The translations under genes and the position numbers were made by a program. Below, one piece after another: positions 1-11,786 of a DNA stretch of 64,000 nucleotides. Origin of the DNA: Zhengella mangrovi (GTDB taxonomy: Bacteria > Pseudomonadota > Alphaproteobacteria > Rhizobiales > Rhizobiaceae); NCBI RefSeq assembly GCF_002727065.1, contig NZ_PDVP01000002.1, forward strand, positions 62,001-126,000, written 5' to 3'. Under the pieces are notes generated by a model that saw only the letters and a list, made by a program, of their open reading frames with translations, had not been told where the DNA came from and searched no databases. Each line of letters opens with the position of its first letter. The stretch's first letter is position 1.

Positions 1-633
1 GCGCTGGCCGACTTCCTGGTGCTCAAGCGCGTGCAATACGACCCGGAACGCACCATCGTGGCGACGATCGGCCTGCTCTACATCATCCAGCAGACCGTGC
101 TGATGACCTACGGACCGGAAGCCCGGCCGGTCGAGGCACCGTTCAACCACCGGATCTATTTCCCGTGGTTCGGCTATTCCACCTACAAGTTCTTCGTCAT
201 CGGCGCGGCCATCGCGCTGCTGCTGGGCCTCTGGCTGGTGATGACGCGCACGCGGCTCGGCATCGTGCTGCGCGCTACGCAGCTCGACCGGGAGACGGCG
301 CTCGCCTTCGCCATTCCCGTCGAGCGGGTGTACGCGCTGACCTTCGGACTGGGGGCCGGCCTGGCCGCGCTCGGCGCGGTGCTCGTCGTGCCCATCCAGC
401 AGGCGCACTACCTGATGGGCGGCGATCCGCTGCTCCTTTCCTTCATCGTGGTCATCATCGGCGGGCTCGGCAGCCTGGCCGGCACCGTTGTCGCCGCCGT
501 GCTGATCGGCATGAGCGACGGCATCATCTCGGTGTTCTTCTCACCGACGCTGGCCAAGATCATCGCGACGCTGGCCGTGGCACTCGTGCTGGTATTCCGG
601 CCGCAGGGCCTGTTCGGGAAGGCGGCGCGATGA
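1..633 (+). CDS. livH: Branched-chain amino acid-type ABC transporter permease LivH (5' end missing)
   Basis: Membrane permease of a high-affinity LivHMGF-type importer in the inner membrane. The open frame runs in from the left window edge, so the start and the first membrane segments are missing; about 210 residues are visible. The visible part has several hydrophobic segments and the family's cytoplasmic coupling region around RTRLGIVLRATQLDRE. The stop overlaps the livM start (ATGA at 630-633), so the genes are translationally coupled. The solute-binding protein is not in view and may lie to the left. The substrate cannot be read from sequence; LivH-family systems carry amino acids, urea, amides or aromatic acids. 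Confidence 0.93.
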   Translation, partial: ALADFLVLKRVQYDPERTIVATIGLLYIIQQTVLMTYGPEARPVEAPFNHRIYFPWFGYSTYKFFVIGAAIALLLGLWLVMTRTRLGIVLRATQLDRETALAFAIPVERVYALTFGLGAGLAALGAVLVVPIQQAHYLMGGDPLLLSFIVVIIGGLGSLAGTVVAAVLIGMSDGIISVFFSPTLAKIIATLAVALVLVFRPQGLFGKAAR

Positions 634-1574
634 CCCCGACGGCCAAGGCCTTCCTGCTGCATGGCGGCCTCGTGCTGGCGCTGGTCGCCGGGCATTTCAT
701 CCTGCCGGAATACCACCAGGGGAACCTGGCACGCATCATGGCCCTGGCCGTCTATGCCATGGGCTACAACGTGCTGTTCGGCTATTCCGGCCTGCTCAGC
801 CTCGGCCACGCGATGTTCTTTTCCGCCGGCATGTACGGCATGGGCCTGTCCGTCCAGCACCTCGGCTTCGGTGCCGGGCCGGCCTTCGTCTGCGGCATAC
901 TCGCAGGCGTGGTGCTGGCCACGGCGGTGGGAGTGCTGGCGCTCAGGACGACCGGCGTCGCCTTCATGATCGTCACGCTGATGTTTTCCCAGGCGGTCTT
1001 CCTGACCATCCTCTATTTCACGCCATGGACGCGCGGCGATGAAGGCTTCGTCATCCAGCCGGTCGACCGCATGCTGTTCGGCATCGACCTGTCGGACGCC
1101 ACCTACCGCTATTTCGCCGCGCTGGTGCTGTTTGCAATCGTGATGCTGGCAACGTCCCGGCTCATCCAGGCGCCGTTCGGCCGCGTGCTCATCGCCATTC
1201 GCGAGAACGAGGAACGCACGCGCATGCTGGGCTACGACGTGTACCGCCACAAGCTCGGTGCCGTCATCCTGTCGGGAACGATCTCGGCCGTCTCCGGAGC
1301 GGCCTACGGGCTGCTGTTCGGTTACGTGGGCGCCAGCTTCGCCTCGGTGCAATATTCCATCCTGCCGCTGCTGTGGGTGCTCCTGGGCGGCGCGGGCACC
1401 ATCGTCGGCCCCTTCCTCGGCACGCTGTTCATGTTCTACCTCATCGACCTGACGAGCAGCATCACCACGGCCTACATGCTGCTTGCCGGTGCCGCGCTGG
1501 TACTGCTGACCCTGTTCGCGCCCGAGGGGCTTGCAGGCTCGTTCCGCAGGAGGCTCGCGCCATGGCTGCCGTGA
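630..1574 (+). CDS. livM: Branched-chain amino acid-type ABC transporter permease LivM
   Basis: Second permease of the LivHMGF importer, 314 residues, about normal length. It has around eight to ten hydrophobic segments and the LivM coupling motif IRENEERTRMLGYDVYRHKL in the second half. I chose the ATG at 630 because it gives the family N-terminus (MTPTAKAFLLHGG) and overlaps the livH stop as ATGA. The frame stays open further upstream, but that stretch lies inside livH. The 3' end overlaps livG by 13 bases. It sits upstream of the pncA and heterocycle genes, but nothing in the sequence proves a shared substrate. Confidence 0.93.
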   Translation: MTPTAKAFLLHGGLVLALVAGHFILPEYHQGNLARIMALAVYAMGYNVLFGYSGLLSLGHAMFFSAGMYGMGLSVQHLGFGAGPAFVCGILAGVVLATAVGVLALRTTGVAFMIVTLMFSQAVFLTILYFTPWTRGDEGFVIQPVDRMLFGIDLSDATYRYFAALVLFAIVMLATSRLIQAPFGRVLIAIRENEERTRMLGYDVYRHKLGAVILSGTISAVSGAAYGLLFGYVGASFASVQYSILPLLWVLLGGAGTIVGPFLGTLFMFYLIDLTSSITTAYMLLAGAALVLLTLFAPEGLAGSFRRRLAPWLP

Positions 1575-2293
1575 CGCCGCTGCTGTCGACCCGCGGCCTG
1601 TCGAAAAGCTTCGGCGGGTTGCGCGCCGTGCACGCCGTCGACTTCGACCTGCCGGAGGGCCAGATCCGGGCGCTGATCGGCCCGAACGGCGCCGGCAAGA
1701 CCACTTTCGTCTCGCTTCTTTGCGGGAGGATCACGGCAGACGAGGGCAACGTGCACTTTGCCGGGCGCGACGTAACGGCCCTGCCCGCCCACAGGCGCAT
1801 CCAGGCGGGCATGGCCTACACGTTCCAGATCACCTCGGTCTTTCCCCGGCTCAGCCTGCACGAGAACATCGCGCTGGCGGCGCGGCGTCGGCTCGGCCAC
1901 GATCGCGAGGGCGTCCGCGCGGCAGTTGGCCATGCGCTGGACATGGTGGGCCTGGCAGGCCGTGCCAACCAGCTGGCCGGCGACCTGTCCTATGGCCACC
2001 AGCGGCTGGTCGAGATCGCCATGGGGCTTGCCCAGGCACCGCGCCTGCTGATTCTCGACGAACCGACCCAGGGCCTTTCCGACAGCGAGATCTCGGAATT
2101 CAATGCGCTGATCCGGTCGATCGCGTCGGAGACGACGGTGCTTCTCATCGAGCACAACATGCAGGTCGTGATGGAACTGGCTGAATTCATTACGGTGCTG
2201 AATTTCGGCGAAGTGCTTGCCGAGGGCGAGCCCGAGGCGATCCGGCGCAATCCGGCGGTGCAGGAAGCCTACCTGGGGACGGCCCATGCTTGA
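1562..2293 (+). CDS. livG: Branched-chain amino acid-type ABC transporter ATP-binding protein LivG
   Basis: Cytoplasmic ATPase, 243 residues. Walker A GPNGAGKTT is near residue 40. The signature is a variant, LSYGHQ in place of LSGGQ, as is common in LivG/UrtD proteins. Walker B is LLILDEPTQGLS, followed by the switch histidine in LIEHNM. The start at 1562 (MAAVTPLL) lies inside the 3' end of livM. A longer upstream extension was rejected because it has no homologous look. It pairs with LivF downstream to energise the LivH-LivM channel. Confidence 0.92.
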   Translation: MAAVTPLLSTRGLSKSFGGLRAVHAVDFDLPEGQIRALIGPNGAGKTTFVSLLCGRITADEGNVHFAGRDVTALPAHRRIQAGMAYTFQITSVFPRLSLHENIALAARRRLGHDREGVRAAVGHALDMVGLAGRANQLAGDLSYGHQRLVEIAMGLAQAPRLLILDEPTQGLSDSEISEFNALIRSIASETTVLLIEHNMQVVMELAEFITVLNFGEVLAEGEPEAIRRNPAVQEAYLGTAHA

Positions 2294-2981
2294 ACTCGAC
2301 GGCATCCAGGCCGCCTATGGCGCGGCGCCGGTCCTGCACGGCGTTTCCTTTTCCGTCGCCCGTGGCGAGATCCTCTGCTTGCTGGGCCGCAACGGGGCCG
2401 GAAAGACCTCGACGATGAAGGCGATCATGGGGTTGCTGCCGCTCACCGCCGGCACCATCCGGCTGGACGGCGAGGAGATTTCCCGGCTGCCGGCGCACGA
2501 GGTGCCGAAGCGCGGCATCGGCTACATTCCGCAGGGACGGCGGCTGTTTTCCGAACTGACGGTCGCGGAAAACCTCGAGGTCGGCCTGATGGTTCGCGGC
2601 CATGGCGCGGAGACACGCGCGCGCGTGCTGACCATGTTCCCGCGATTGCGCGAGCGCTTCCGCCAGCGGGCCGGCACGCTGTCCGGCGGCGAACAGCAGA
2701 TGCTGGCCACCGCGCGTGCGCTTTGCATCGAACCCTCGGTGCTGCTGCTCGACGAACCCACCGAGGGTCTGCAACCGTCGATGATCGACCTGATCCGCGA
2801 CGTCATCACGGGCATGAAGGCGGAGAACGTCGCCGTTGCGCTCGTCGAGCAGCGTGTCGATGCGGTCCTGGCCATCGCGGACCGGGTGGCGTTTCTCGAG
2901 AACGGCCGCATCCGCGACGTGCTCGATGCCGACGTCCTGAGAGCCGACCACAGCCTCGTCGAACGGTACGTCGGCGTCTGA
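2286..2981 (+). CDS. livF: Branched-chain amino acid-type ABC transporter ATP-binding protein LivF
   Basis: Second ATPase of the importer, 231 residues. It shows Walker A GRNGAGKTS, a canonical LSGGEQQM signature, Walker B LLLDEPTEGLQ and a Q/H-loop region LVEQRVD. ATG 2286 (MLELDGIQ) overlaps the end of livG by 8 bases. The last gene of the operon; its 3' end faces the 3' end of pncA with only 8 bases between the stops, and no hairpin terminator was seen there. Confidence 0.92.
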   Translation: MLELDGIQAAYGAAPVLHGVSFSVARGEILCLLGRNGAGKTSTMKAIMGLLPLTAGTIRLDGEEISRLPAHEVPKRGIGYIPQGRRLFSELTVAENLEVGLMVRGHGAETRARVLTMFPRLRERFRQRAGTLSGGEQQMLATARALCIEPSVLLLDEPTEGLQPSMIDLIRDVITGMKAENVAVALVEQRVDAVLAIADRVAFLENGRIRDVLDADVLRADHSLVERYVGV

Positions 2982-2989
2982 GGGGGCCG

Positions 2990-3616
2990 TCAGAGGTCCG
3001 AACTTGCGACCAGCCGTACGCCTTTTGCCCGCATGTCGTCCATGGCGGCGGCGAGCGATCCGTCCATGTCGATGGCGCGGCAGGCGTCAGTGACAAGCGT
3101 GGCGGAAAATCCGTCTCGAACGGCATCGATAGCGGAATAGTAGACGCAGAAATCCGTCGCCAGCCCCGTGAGCACGACATCCGTCACGCCACGGTCGCGC
3201 AGGTAGCCGGCGAGGCCGGTCCTCGTCGTCTTGTCGTTCTCGTAGAAAGCGGAATAGCTGTCGATGGCGGCACGGAAGCCCTTGCGGATGACGAGATCGG
3301 CGGGGTCCGTCTTCAGGCCGGGATGGAAGGCCGCGCCGCTGGAGCCCTGCACGCAATGCACCGGCCAGAGAACCTGCGGTCCGTAGGGCATCCCGGTCAT
3401 CGAGAACGGCTCGGCGCCGCCGTGGTTGGCGGCAAAGGAGGCGTGGTCGGCGGGATGCCAGTCCTGGGTCAGCACCCGCACGGAAAAGCGGTCCTGCAGC
3501 GCGTTGACGAGCGGCACGACAGCGTCGCCATCGGCCACCGCGAGGGCGCCGCCCGGACAGAAATCGTTCTGGATGTCGATCATCAGCAATGCGGTTGCGT
3601 TTCCCGTCGATGCCAT
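2990..3616 (-). CDS. pncA: Nicotinamidase (isochorismatase family)
   Basis: Hydrolyses nicotinamide to nicotinate and ammonia. The protein has 208 residues and carries the full PncA set: catalytic triad D14 (in MIDIQNDF), K112 and C157 (LATDFCVYY), and the metal-binding D52-x-H54-x3-H58 in DWHPADH. It is 37 bases downstream of a MarR-type regulator on the same strand, so the two probably form an operon. That unit diverges from an operon encoding a molybdenum hydroxylase and a 6-hydroxynicotinate-reductase-like enzyme. The context suggests a role in feeding nicotinate into catabolism as well as, or instead of, NAD salvage. That part is inference. Confidence 0.93.
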   Translation of the reverse strand: MASTGNATALLMIDIQNDFCPGGALAVADGDAVVPLVNALQDRFSVRVLTQDWHPADHASFAANHGGAEPFSMTGMPYGPQVLWPVHCVQGSSGAAFHPGLKTDPADLVIRKGFRAAIDSYSAFYENDKTTRTGLAGYLRDRGVTDVVLTGLATDFCVYYSAIDAVRDGFSATLVTDACRAIDMDGSLAAAMDDMRAKGVRLVASSDL

Positions 3617-3653
3617 TTCGCTTTTCTCCGTTTTTCCTGGCCGCAGCCTGTTT

Positions 3654-4091
3654 TCACGTGATCCTGGCGAGCAGGTCCAGCAACTGGCGGCGTTCCTGGT
3701 CCTCCAGCGGGGCCAGGGTCTCCTCGGTGATGGCCGTCGCGGTACCGAGGCTTTCGGTGACGAGGGCGCGTCCCTCGCCGGTCAGGTCGACAATCAGGCG
3801 CCGGCGGTCATCGGGATCTGCCGTGCTTTGCAGCAGGTTCCTCTCGCGCAGCCGGTCGATCACGCCCTTGATCGTCGCCGCATCCATGGCGGTCTGCCGC
3901 CCGAGATCGGCCTGTGACAGGGGTCCGCATTCGAGCAGCTTGGCCAGAGCCGCGAACTGCGTCGGCGTCAGGCTCGACAGGCCGGCAGAAAAGATGGCGA
4001 GATGACGCTGGTTCGCCTTGCGCAACAGGAAGCCGACCTGCGCATCCAGCCGGTACCGTCCCTTGCCATCCTGCTCCGCCACAACGTCCAT
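3654..4091 (-). CDS. MarR-family transcriptional regulator
   Basis: Winged-helix regulator of 145 residues, normal for MarR. The DNA-binding region is around SQADLGRQTAMDAATIKGVID, and the wing carries the family's DPDDRR motif. ATG 4091 (MDVVAEQ) was chosen because upstream codons encode no recognisable extension and run into the divergent promoter region. It lies upstream of pncA on the same strand and divergent from the molybdenum hydroxylase operon, so it is the likely local regulator. A palindrome TTTG-CATA-CAAA in the intergenic region is a candidate binding site. Confidence 0.9.
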   Translation of the reverse strand: MDVVAEQDGKGRYRLDAQVGFLLRKANQRHLAIFSAGLSSLTPTQFAALAKLLECGPLSQADLGRQTAMDAATIKGVIDRLRERNLLQSTADPDDRRRLIVDLTGEGRALVTESLGTATAITEETLAPLEDQERRQLLDLLARIT

Positions 4092-4157
4092 CCTCTTTCG
4101 GGCTCTGTCTGCGGGATCATTGCGGTTGACACCTCCCGGGCGCAAGAGCAAAATCCG

Positions 4158-4169
4158 TTTGCATACAAA
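4158..4169. promoter_or_regulatory. Candidate MarR operator in the pncA/hydroxylase divergent region
   Basis: The sequence TTTGCATACAAA has inverted TTTG/CAAA arms about a 4-base centre, in the 116-base gap between divergent marR (start 4091) and the FAD subunit gene (start 4208). Size and composition fit MarR-type sites, but the arms are short and binding is inferred only from position. Confidence 0.4.
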
Positions 4170-4207
4170 TGATAAGGGATTGCAGCGAGAGGAGTGGCTG
4201 ACGGTCC

Positions 4208-5046
4208 GTGACGTATTTGCGACCCTCGACAGTCGAAGAGGCGCTGAGCGGCCTGGCCGCCCATGACGCACGTATCGCGGCTGGCTGCACCGATCTTTTC
4301 CCGCAGACCCAGGGCCAGTTTCTGCCTTGGCCTGTTGTCGACATCACCGGCATCGGCGAATTGCGGGCCATCACGCGGACCGGAGACGGCTGGCGGTTTG
4401 GCGCGACCGCGACCTGGCGTGACATCATTCGCGCCGACCTGCCGCCCGCCTTCGATGGCCTGAAACTCGCCGCCCGCGAAGTCGGGTCGGCGCAGATCCA
4501 GGGCGCCGGCACCATTGCCGGCAATCTCTGCAATGCGTCGCCAGCCGCCGATGGCGTCCCGCCGCTCCTGACCCTCGACGCCGCCGTCGAGATCGCCGCG
4601 GCCGGAGGCCGTCGCGTGGTGCCCCTTTCCGCCTTCATCACCGGGCCTCGCCGGACCGCGCTTCGTGCCGGCGAATTCGTGACGGCCGTGCTGATCCCCG
4701 AATCGGCCGGACGCGGCGCATCGACTTTCCTGAAGCTTGGTGCCCGCAAGCACCTGGTCATCTCGATCGCCATGGTGGCGGCGCGCTTGGAACTGGAGGG
4801 CGGACGCATCTCGTCTGCGGCCCTCGCCGTCGGTTCCTGCAGCCCGGTTGCGCAACGCCTGCCCGACCTGGAAGCCGCACTGGCGGGTGAAACTCCGGCT
4901 GACGCTCCAGGACTCGTCAGCGCGGATCTGGTCCGCGGGCAGCTTGCGCCCATCAACGACATCCGGGCCGACAGCACCTACCGGATGGATGCGGCCTGCG
5001 AACTGCTGCGCCGGGCATTGCGGCGCCTTGCCGAAGGCGACCGGCC

Positions 5047-5050
<4 letters not shown>
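4208..5050 (+). CDS. FAD-binding subunit of a xanthine dehydrogenase-family molybdenum hydroxylase
   Basis: Passes electrons from the FeS clusters of the Mo hydroxylase to an acceptor through FAD. It has 280 residues, normal for CoxM/NdhF-type medium subunits. The two FAD pyrophosphate-binding motifs are visible: AAGCTDLF near residue 25 and TIAGNLCNASPAAD near residue 100. Start is GTG 4208; there is no better ATG. The stop overlaps the next start (ATGA, 5047-5050). It diverges from the marR-pncA unit. Partner of the fused FeS/Mo subunit downstream; from context probably a nicotinate or related N-heterocycle hydroxylase. Confidence 0.9.
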
Positions 5051-7787
<2,737 letters not shown>

Positions 7788-7791
<4 letters not shown>

Positions 7792-9263
7792 CAGGCGAAA
7801 AGGAAACCGTGCACACGGCCCAGGGCGAGAAGATCCGCTGCGATGCCTGCCCTGTCATGTGCTACATCGCCGAAGGACGCGCCGGGGCCTGCGACCGCTA
7901 TGCCAACGAGAGCGGCCGCATCATCCGCGTCGACCCGGTAACCGTGCTGGACCGCCGCATTGCCGCGGGAGACGAGATCCAGCCGTTCCACGGACAGGAC
8001 TGGAACGGCGAACTGTTCGGCGACGACGCGGGCTTCCTGACGGCCATCGGGGCGGGAACCACCTACCCCGATTTCAAGCCGGCGCCCTTCATCGTTTCGC
8101 GCGCCATCGACGGCATCGACGTGGTGACGGTCGTTACCGAGGCGATCTTCTCCTACTGCGGACTGAAGGTGAAGATCGACACCGACCGGCACCTCGGCCC
8201 GGAAGCGGCCACCGTGCGCGCCGGCGGCGAAGCCATCGGTCACGTCATGACCTCGGAATACGGTTCGCAGATGCTGTCGCTCGGCGGCGTGCATCACCTG
8301 ACCGGCGGCTCCAAGGCGGAAGGCCGGGTGACCTGCGACACGCTGCTGGCGCTGGCCAACGGGCAGGCCGCCGAGCTTGCCATCGACGGCGGCTCCACCG
8401 TCGTCGTGCAGGCGGGCACGGCCCCGATCGTGGACGGCAAGGCGGAGACCCGCATGCGGGTCGGCTGCGGGTCCGCGACCATCGGCATGTTCGCCTCGCA
8501 ATGGAAGGGCCTGGTCGACGAGGTCGTCGTGGTCGATGACCACATCACCGGCGTGGTGTCGGAACACCAGGCCGGGAAGGTGATCGGCTGGCCGGATACC
8601 GGAATCCGGATCAAGGGCCGCCGGTCGACACCGGGACGCTATTTCCGCGTTGCCGAGCCCGGTCTCGGCTGGGGCGGCACGAATATCGAGGATCCGCTGG
8701 TCATCCTCGGCGACTGGAAACGCGACAAGGGCGCGCATCCCGGCCTCACGCTGCTCATGGTGTCAACGACCGGCGAGCAGTCGGCGTATTACGTGCTGGA
8801 CGAGGACCTTGTGCCGCGGCAACAAGCCATGCCTGCCGCGCTCGAACCGTCAGTGGATCTCATCGCCGAGAACTGCGAACCGGCGCTTTGCTCCGTGCTG
8901 TTCATGGGCGGCGCGGGCGGTTCCCTGCGCTCAGGCGTAACGCGCAACCCCGTTCGCCTGACACGATCCGTCCACGAGGGCCGGACCCGCGTCACCTTCG
9001 GTGGCGCGGATACCTGCCTGTGGCCCGGCGGCGGCATCACGGTGATGGCTGACGTGCTCGACCTGCCGGCCCGCTCCTTCGGGTCGGTGCCAACGCCGGC
9101 ACTGGTGGCGCCGCTGGAATTCACCATGAGCCGCGAGGAATTCCGTGCGCTCGGCGGCCATGACGAGGCAGTGCGCGATTTCGGAGACATCCTCGCGAAG
9201 GGCGGTGAATACGGCGGCACCTTCCGCGGGCTGGCCCATGTCCGGCGAGGACCCGGGCGATGA
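7788..9263 (+). CDS. hnr: 6-hydroxynicotinate reductase-type iron-sulfur flavoprotein
   Basis: Family member of the enzyme that reduces 6-hydroxynicotinate to 1,4,5,6-tetrahydro-6-oxonicotinate in Eubacterium barkeri nicotinate fermentation. It has 491 residues. An N-terminal cysteine cluster C18-x2-C21-x3-C25-x9-C35 suits an FeS cluster. The rest is the family's conserved body, with many Gly-rich stretches. The E. barkeri enzyme is reported to hold a covalent flavin; here a candidate flavinylation threonine is T231 in GCGSAT, a partial match to the ApbE target motif. Coupled by ATGA overlaps to the hydroxylase upstream and the ApbE-like UPF0280 gene downstream. The ring-opening enamidase of the fermentative pathway is not next to it. 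Confidence 0.82.
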
Positions 9264-10126
9264 GCTTTCCCGGGCCCCAGATCACGCGGCTTGCCGATGG
9301 CCGCCGGATGCATTTTCACCACGGTCCGATCGATCTGGTGATCGACGCGCAGGGCCCTGCGGCCACACAGGCCTACCGGCTTGCAGCGCAGCGGTTTGCG
9401 TCGATGCTGCAGGACCTGGTGGACGAGTTGCCGCTGCTGCGCGCGCCAACCCGCCCCCGGCCACGGTGCAACGGGCCGGTCGCCCGCGCGATGGAACGCG
9501 CCACGGCGGTCCACCTGCCCGGCTTCATCACCCCCATGGCGGCCGTTGCCGGCGCGGTCGCCGACGCGGTGCTGGCATCGATGGCCGCCTGTGACGGGCT
9601 CGGCAAGGCCAGCGTGAACAACGGCGGTGACATCGCCTTCCGGCTTGCGCCGGGCGACACGCTGGCGGCGGCGATTGCCGGCGTCGATGGTGGACGCCTG
9701 GTGCTGGGCCATGACCGGCCATGGCGCGGCATCGCCACGTCCGGCTGGCGCGGGCGCAGCCATTCGCTGGGCATCGCCGACAGCGTGACCGTGTTCGCCC
9801 GCTCGGCGGCGGCGGCGGATGCGGCTGCGACCATGATCGCCAATGCCGTGGACCTGCCCGGCCATCGCGCCATCACCCGCGAACCGGCCGGCCTGCTGGC
9901 GCCGGATTCCGATCTCGGTGACCGGCTTGTGACCACCGGCGTCGGGCTCCTTACCCGGGCCGAAACCGAGATCGCCCTGGCCGGCGGCAAGGCCCTGGCC
10001 GACCGCCTTGTTTCCGCCGATGTCATCGGCGGCGCTCTTCTCACGCTGAACGGCGTGGTCACCGTGGCAGGCGATGCCGCGGTTTCCCTGCCGCGACAGC
10101 CAGCCCCGGAGGTGCTCCATGCCTGA
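9260..10126 (+). CDS. UPF0280 family protein, ApbE-like (possible flavin transferase)
   Basis: 288 residues. It resembles the UPF0280 family, which is distantly related to the ApbE FMN transferases. Visible blocks are NNGGDIAFRL (near residue 115), the region GWRGRSHSLGIADSVTVFARSAAAAD, and a C-terminal domain. The NGGDI block matches the ApbE core motif NxGGD. It overlaps the hnr stop by ATGA and the DUF1185 start by 8 bases. Since the reductase family carries covalently bound flavin, a role in attaching it is a reasoned guess. No experiment on this family is known to me. Confidence 0.75.
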   Translation: MSFPGPQITRLADGRRMHFHHGPIDLVIDAQGPAATQAYRLAAQRFASMLQDLVDELPLLRAPTRPRPRCNGPVARAMERATAVHLPGFITPMAAVAGAVADAVLASMAACDGLGKASVNNGGDIAFRLAPGDTLAAAIAGVDGGRLVLGHDRPWRGIATSGWRGRSHSLGIADSVTVFARSAAAADAAATMIANAVDLPGHRAITREPAGLLAPDSDLGDRLVTTGVGLLTRAETEIALAGGKALADRLVSADVIGGALLTLNGVVTVAGDAAVSLPRQPAPEVLHA

Positions 10127-10700
10127 TTTTCCCGTACGCAAGATCATCGTCCAGACGGAAGAGATCTTCCATGACAACGGACCGGCCGAGGAGAAGCCGC
10201 GGTTCCGGGCCGCAGCCATTGCCATCGTCGCCAATCCCTTTGCCGGACGGTACGAACCGGACCTGCAATCGGCCATGGAAGACCTGAAGCCGCTCGGCCG
10301 GGACCTGACTGAACGGCTGATCGTCGAACTTGGCGGCCTGGAAGGCATCGACGGCTACGGTAAGGGCGCAATCGTGGGCGAAGCCGGCGAGATCGAACAC
10401 GGCGCGTTGTGGCACGTGCCCGGCGGCTACGCGATGCGTGAGCGCCTTGGCGAAGCCAGGGCCATCGTGCCATCGGCGATGAAACTGGGTGGCATGGGCA
10501 CAACGCTCGACGTGCCGCTCGGCCACATCAACGCGGCCTACGTGCGCAGCCATTTCGACGCGATGGAGGTGCGGGTCAACGATGCACCCCGCGCCGGCGA
10601 GATCGCCTTTGTGCTCGCCATGGCCAAGGGTCCGCGCATCCATTCGCGCATGGGCGGCCTTGAATCCTGGGACGTCAAGGGCGAGGACGGGTTGCGCTAA
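10119..10700 (+). CDS. DUF1185 ("amino acid synthesis") family protein
   Basis: 193 residues with the family's conserved blocks: N-terminal VRKIIVQTEEIFHDNG, then RFRAAAIAIVANPFAGRY, a Gly-rich centre GKGAIVGEAGEIEHGALWH, and a C-terminal GGMGTTLDVPLGH. No signal peptide or membrane segment. The family name in databases does not reflect a proven function. ATG 10119 has a GGAGG ribosome site 6 bases upstream and lies inside the end of the UPF0280 gene. As the last gene in an N-heterocycle operon it is a candidate for a hydrolytic or tautomerising step on the reduced ring. That is a guess from position only. Confidence 0.75.
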   Translation: MPDFPVRKIIVQTEEIFHDNGPAEEKPRFRAAAIAIVANPFAGRYEPDLQSAMEDLKPLGRDLTERLIVELGGLEGIDGYGKGAIVGEAGEIEHGALWHVPGGYAMRERLGEARAIVPSAMKLGGMGTTLDVPLGHINAAYVRSHFDAMEVRVNDAPRAGEIAFVLAMAKGPRIHSRMGGLESWDVKGEDGLR

Positions 10701-10812
10701 GGGGTTTCCGCGATCAGCGGAATCACCGCGCTGCGCCATGCCCTGCAATGACGTAATTCCGGACGCACAGACGGCATCTGCGTTTGCGGAAGCCGGACTG
10801 AGGATTCACATG

Positions 10813-10834
10813 AAAAAGGCGGGCCATGCCCGCC
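10813..10834 (-). terminator. Rho-independent terminator of fpr
   Basis: Reading the minus strand, a 7-bp GC-rich stem GGCGGGC/GCCCGCC with a 3-base loop is followed directly by TTTTT. It lies about 29 bases beyond the fpr stop. On the plus strand the hairpin has only a poor T-run, so it mainly serves fpr. Confidence 0.85.
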
Positions 10835-10862
10835 GTTTCATTCGCCTATTATACATTCCGGA

Positions 10863-11687
10863 TTAATCGACGAAGGCGCGCTCGACGACGTAGTCGCCGG
10901 GCTTGGAATTGGCGCCCTCGACAAAGCCGCGGGCTTCCAGGATCGCCTTCAGGTCCTTGTTGAGGCCCATGGAGCCGCAGATCATCACACGGTCGGTCTC
11001 GTGATTCAGCGGCGACTGGCCCAGCTTCGCGAACAATTCGCCGGTTTCGATCAGTGTGGTAATGCGCCCCATCTGCAGGGTTTCCTCGCGGGTCGTGGTC
11101 GGGAAGTGAATGAGCTTGGCGCTGGCCTCCTCGCCAACGAGAATGTCTTCCTTCGCCTGCGCGACGAGGTCATAGCCGTACTGCAGTTCAGCGGCGAGAC
11201 GGCAGGTGTGGGTGAGGATGACGTGGTCGAACTTCTCGTAGACCTCGGGCTCACGGATCAGCGAGGCAAAGGGCGCGATGCCCGTGCCGGTGGACAGCAT
11301 GAAGAGGCGATTGCCCGGCAGCAGCGCATCGACGACCAGCGTCCCCGTTGCCTTCTGCTTCATCAGGACCGTGTCGCCCGGCTGGATCTTCTGAAGGTGC
11401 TCGGTCAGCGGGCCATTCGGCACCTTGATGGAAAAGAACTCCAGTTCCTCGTCCCAAGCCGGGCAGGCCACGGAATAGGCCCGGAAGACCGGGCGCACAG
11501 CGTTCGGCAGGCCGATCATGACGAATTCGCCGGACCGGAAACGGAAGGACTTTGGACGCGTGATCCGGAAGCGGAACAGCCGGTCGGTGTAGTGCTGGAC
11601 CATCGTGACGGTCTCGGCATAGCAATTGGCCGGGATCGGAAATTCGCCCGCAGTCTCTGCCGTCTGAGCTGCTTCCACGCTCGCCAT
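10863..11687 (-). CDS. fpr: Ferredoxin--NADP+ reductase
   Basis: FAD-dependent transfer of electrons between NADPH and ferredoxin or flavodoxin, in the cytoplasm. 274 residues. FAD-binding region RAYSVACPAWDEELEFFSIKV (the RxYS motif), then the NADP site LSTGTGIAPFASLIREP and CGSMGLNKDLKAIL, ending VERAFVD as in subclass I bacterial Fprs. ATG 11687 (MASVEAAQ) was preferred over upstream starts because those 29 extra codons lack family features. Single gene with its own terminator. It is the only obvious ferredoxin reductase in the window and so could serve the P450 ferredoxin at 50968, though they are about 40 kb apart. Confidence 0.93.
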   Translation of the reverse strand: MASVEAAQTAETAGEFPIPANCYAETVTMVQHYTDRLFRFRITRPKSFRFRSGEFVMIGLPNAVRPVFRAYSVACPAWDEELEFFSIKVPNGPLTEHLQKIQPGDTVLMKQKATGTLVVDALLPGNRLFMLSTGTGIAPFASLIREPEVYEKFDHVILTHTCRLAAELQYGYDLVAQAKEDILVGEEASAKLIHFPTTTREETLQMGRITTLIETGELFAKLGQSPLNHETDRVMICGSMGLNKDLKAILEARGFVEGANSKPGDYVVERAFVD

Positions 11688-11786
11688 CCTGTACGTCCTC
11701 TTTTGATCTGTCGCCCGTTCTGCCGGGAAATGCACGGCGGAACCTAGACGAAAACCGCCTTTCCCGCATAGCATTTCCGCCCTCCA

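Noticed and set aside
10750-10790. AATTCCGGACGCA stretch resembling the left end of the 44-bp repeat
   Set aside because: Similarity stops after about 13 bases and the right end is missing, so it is not counted as a copy.
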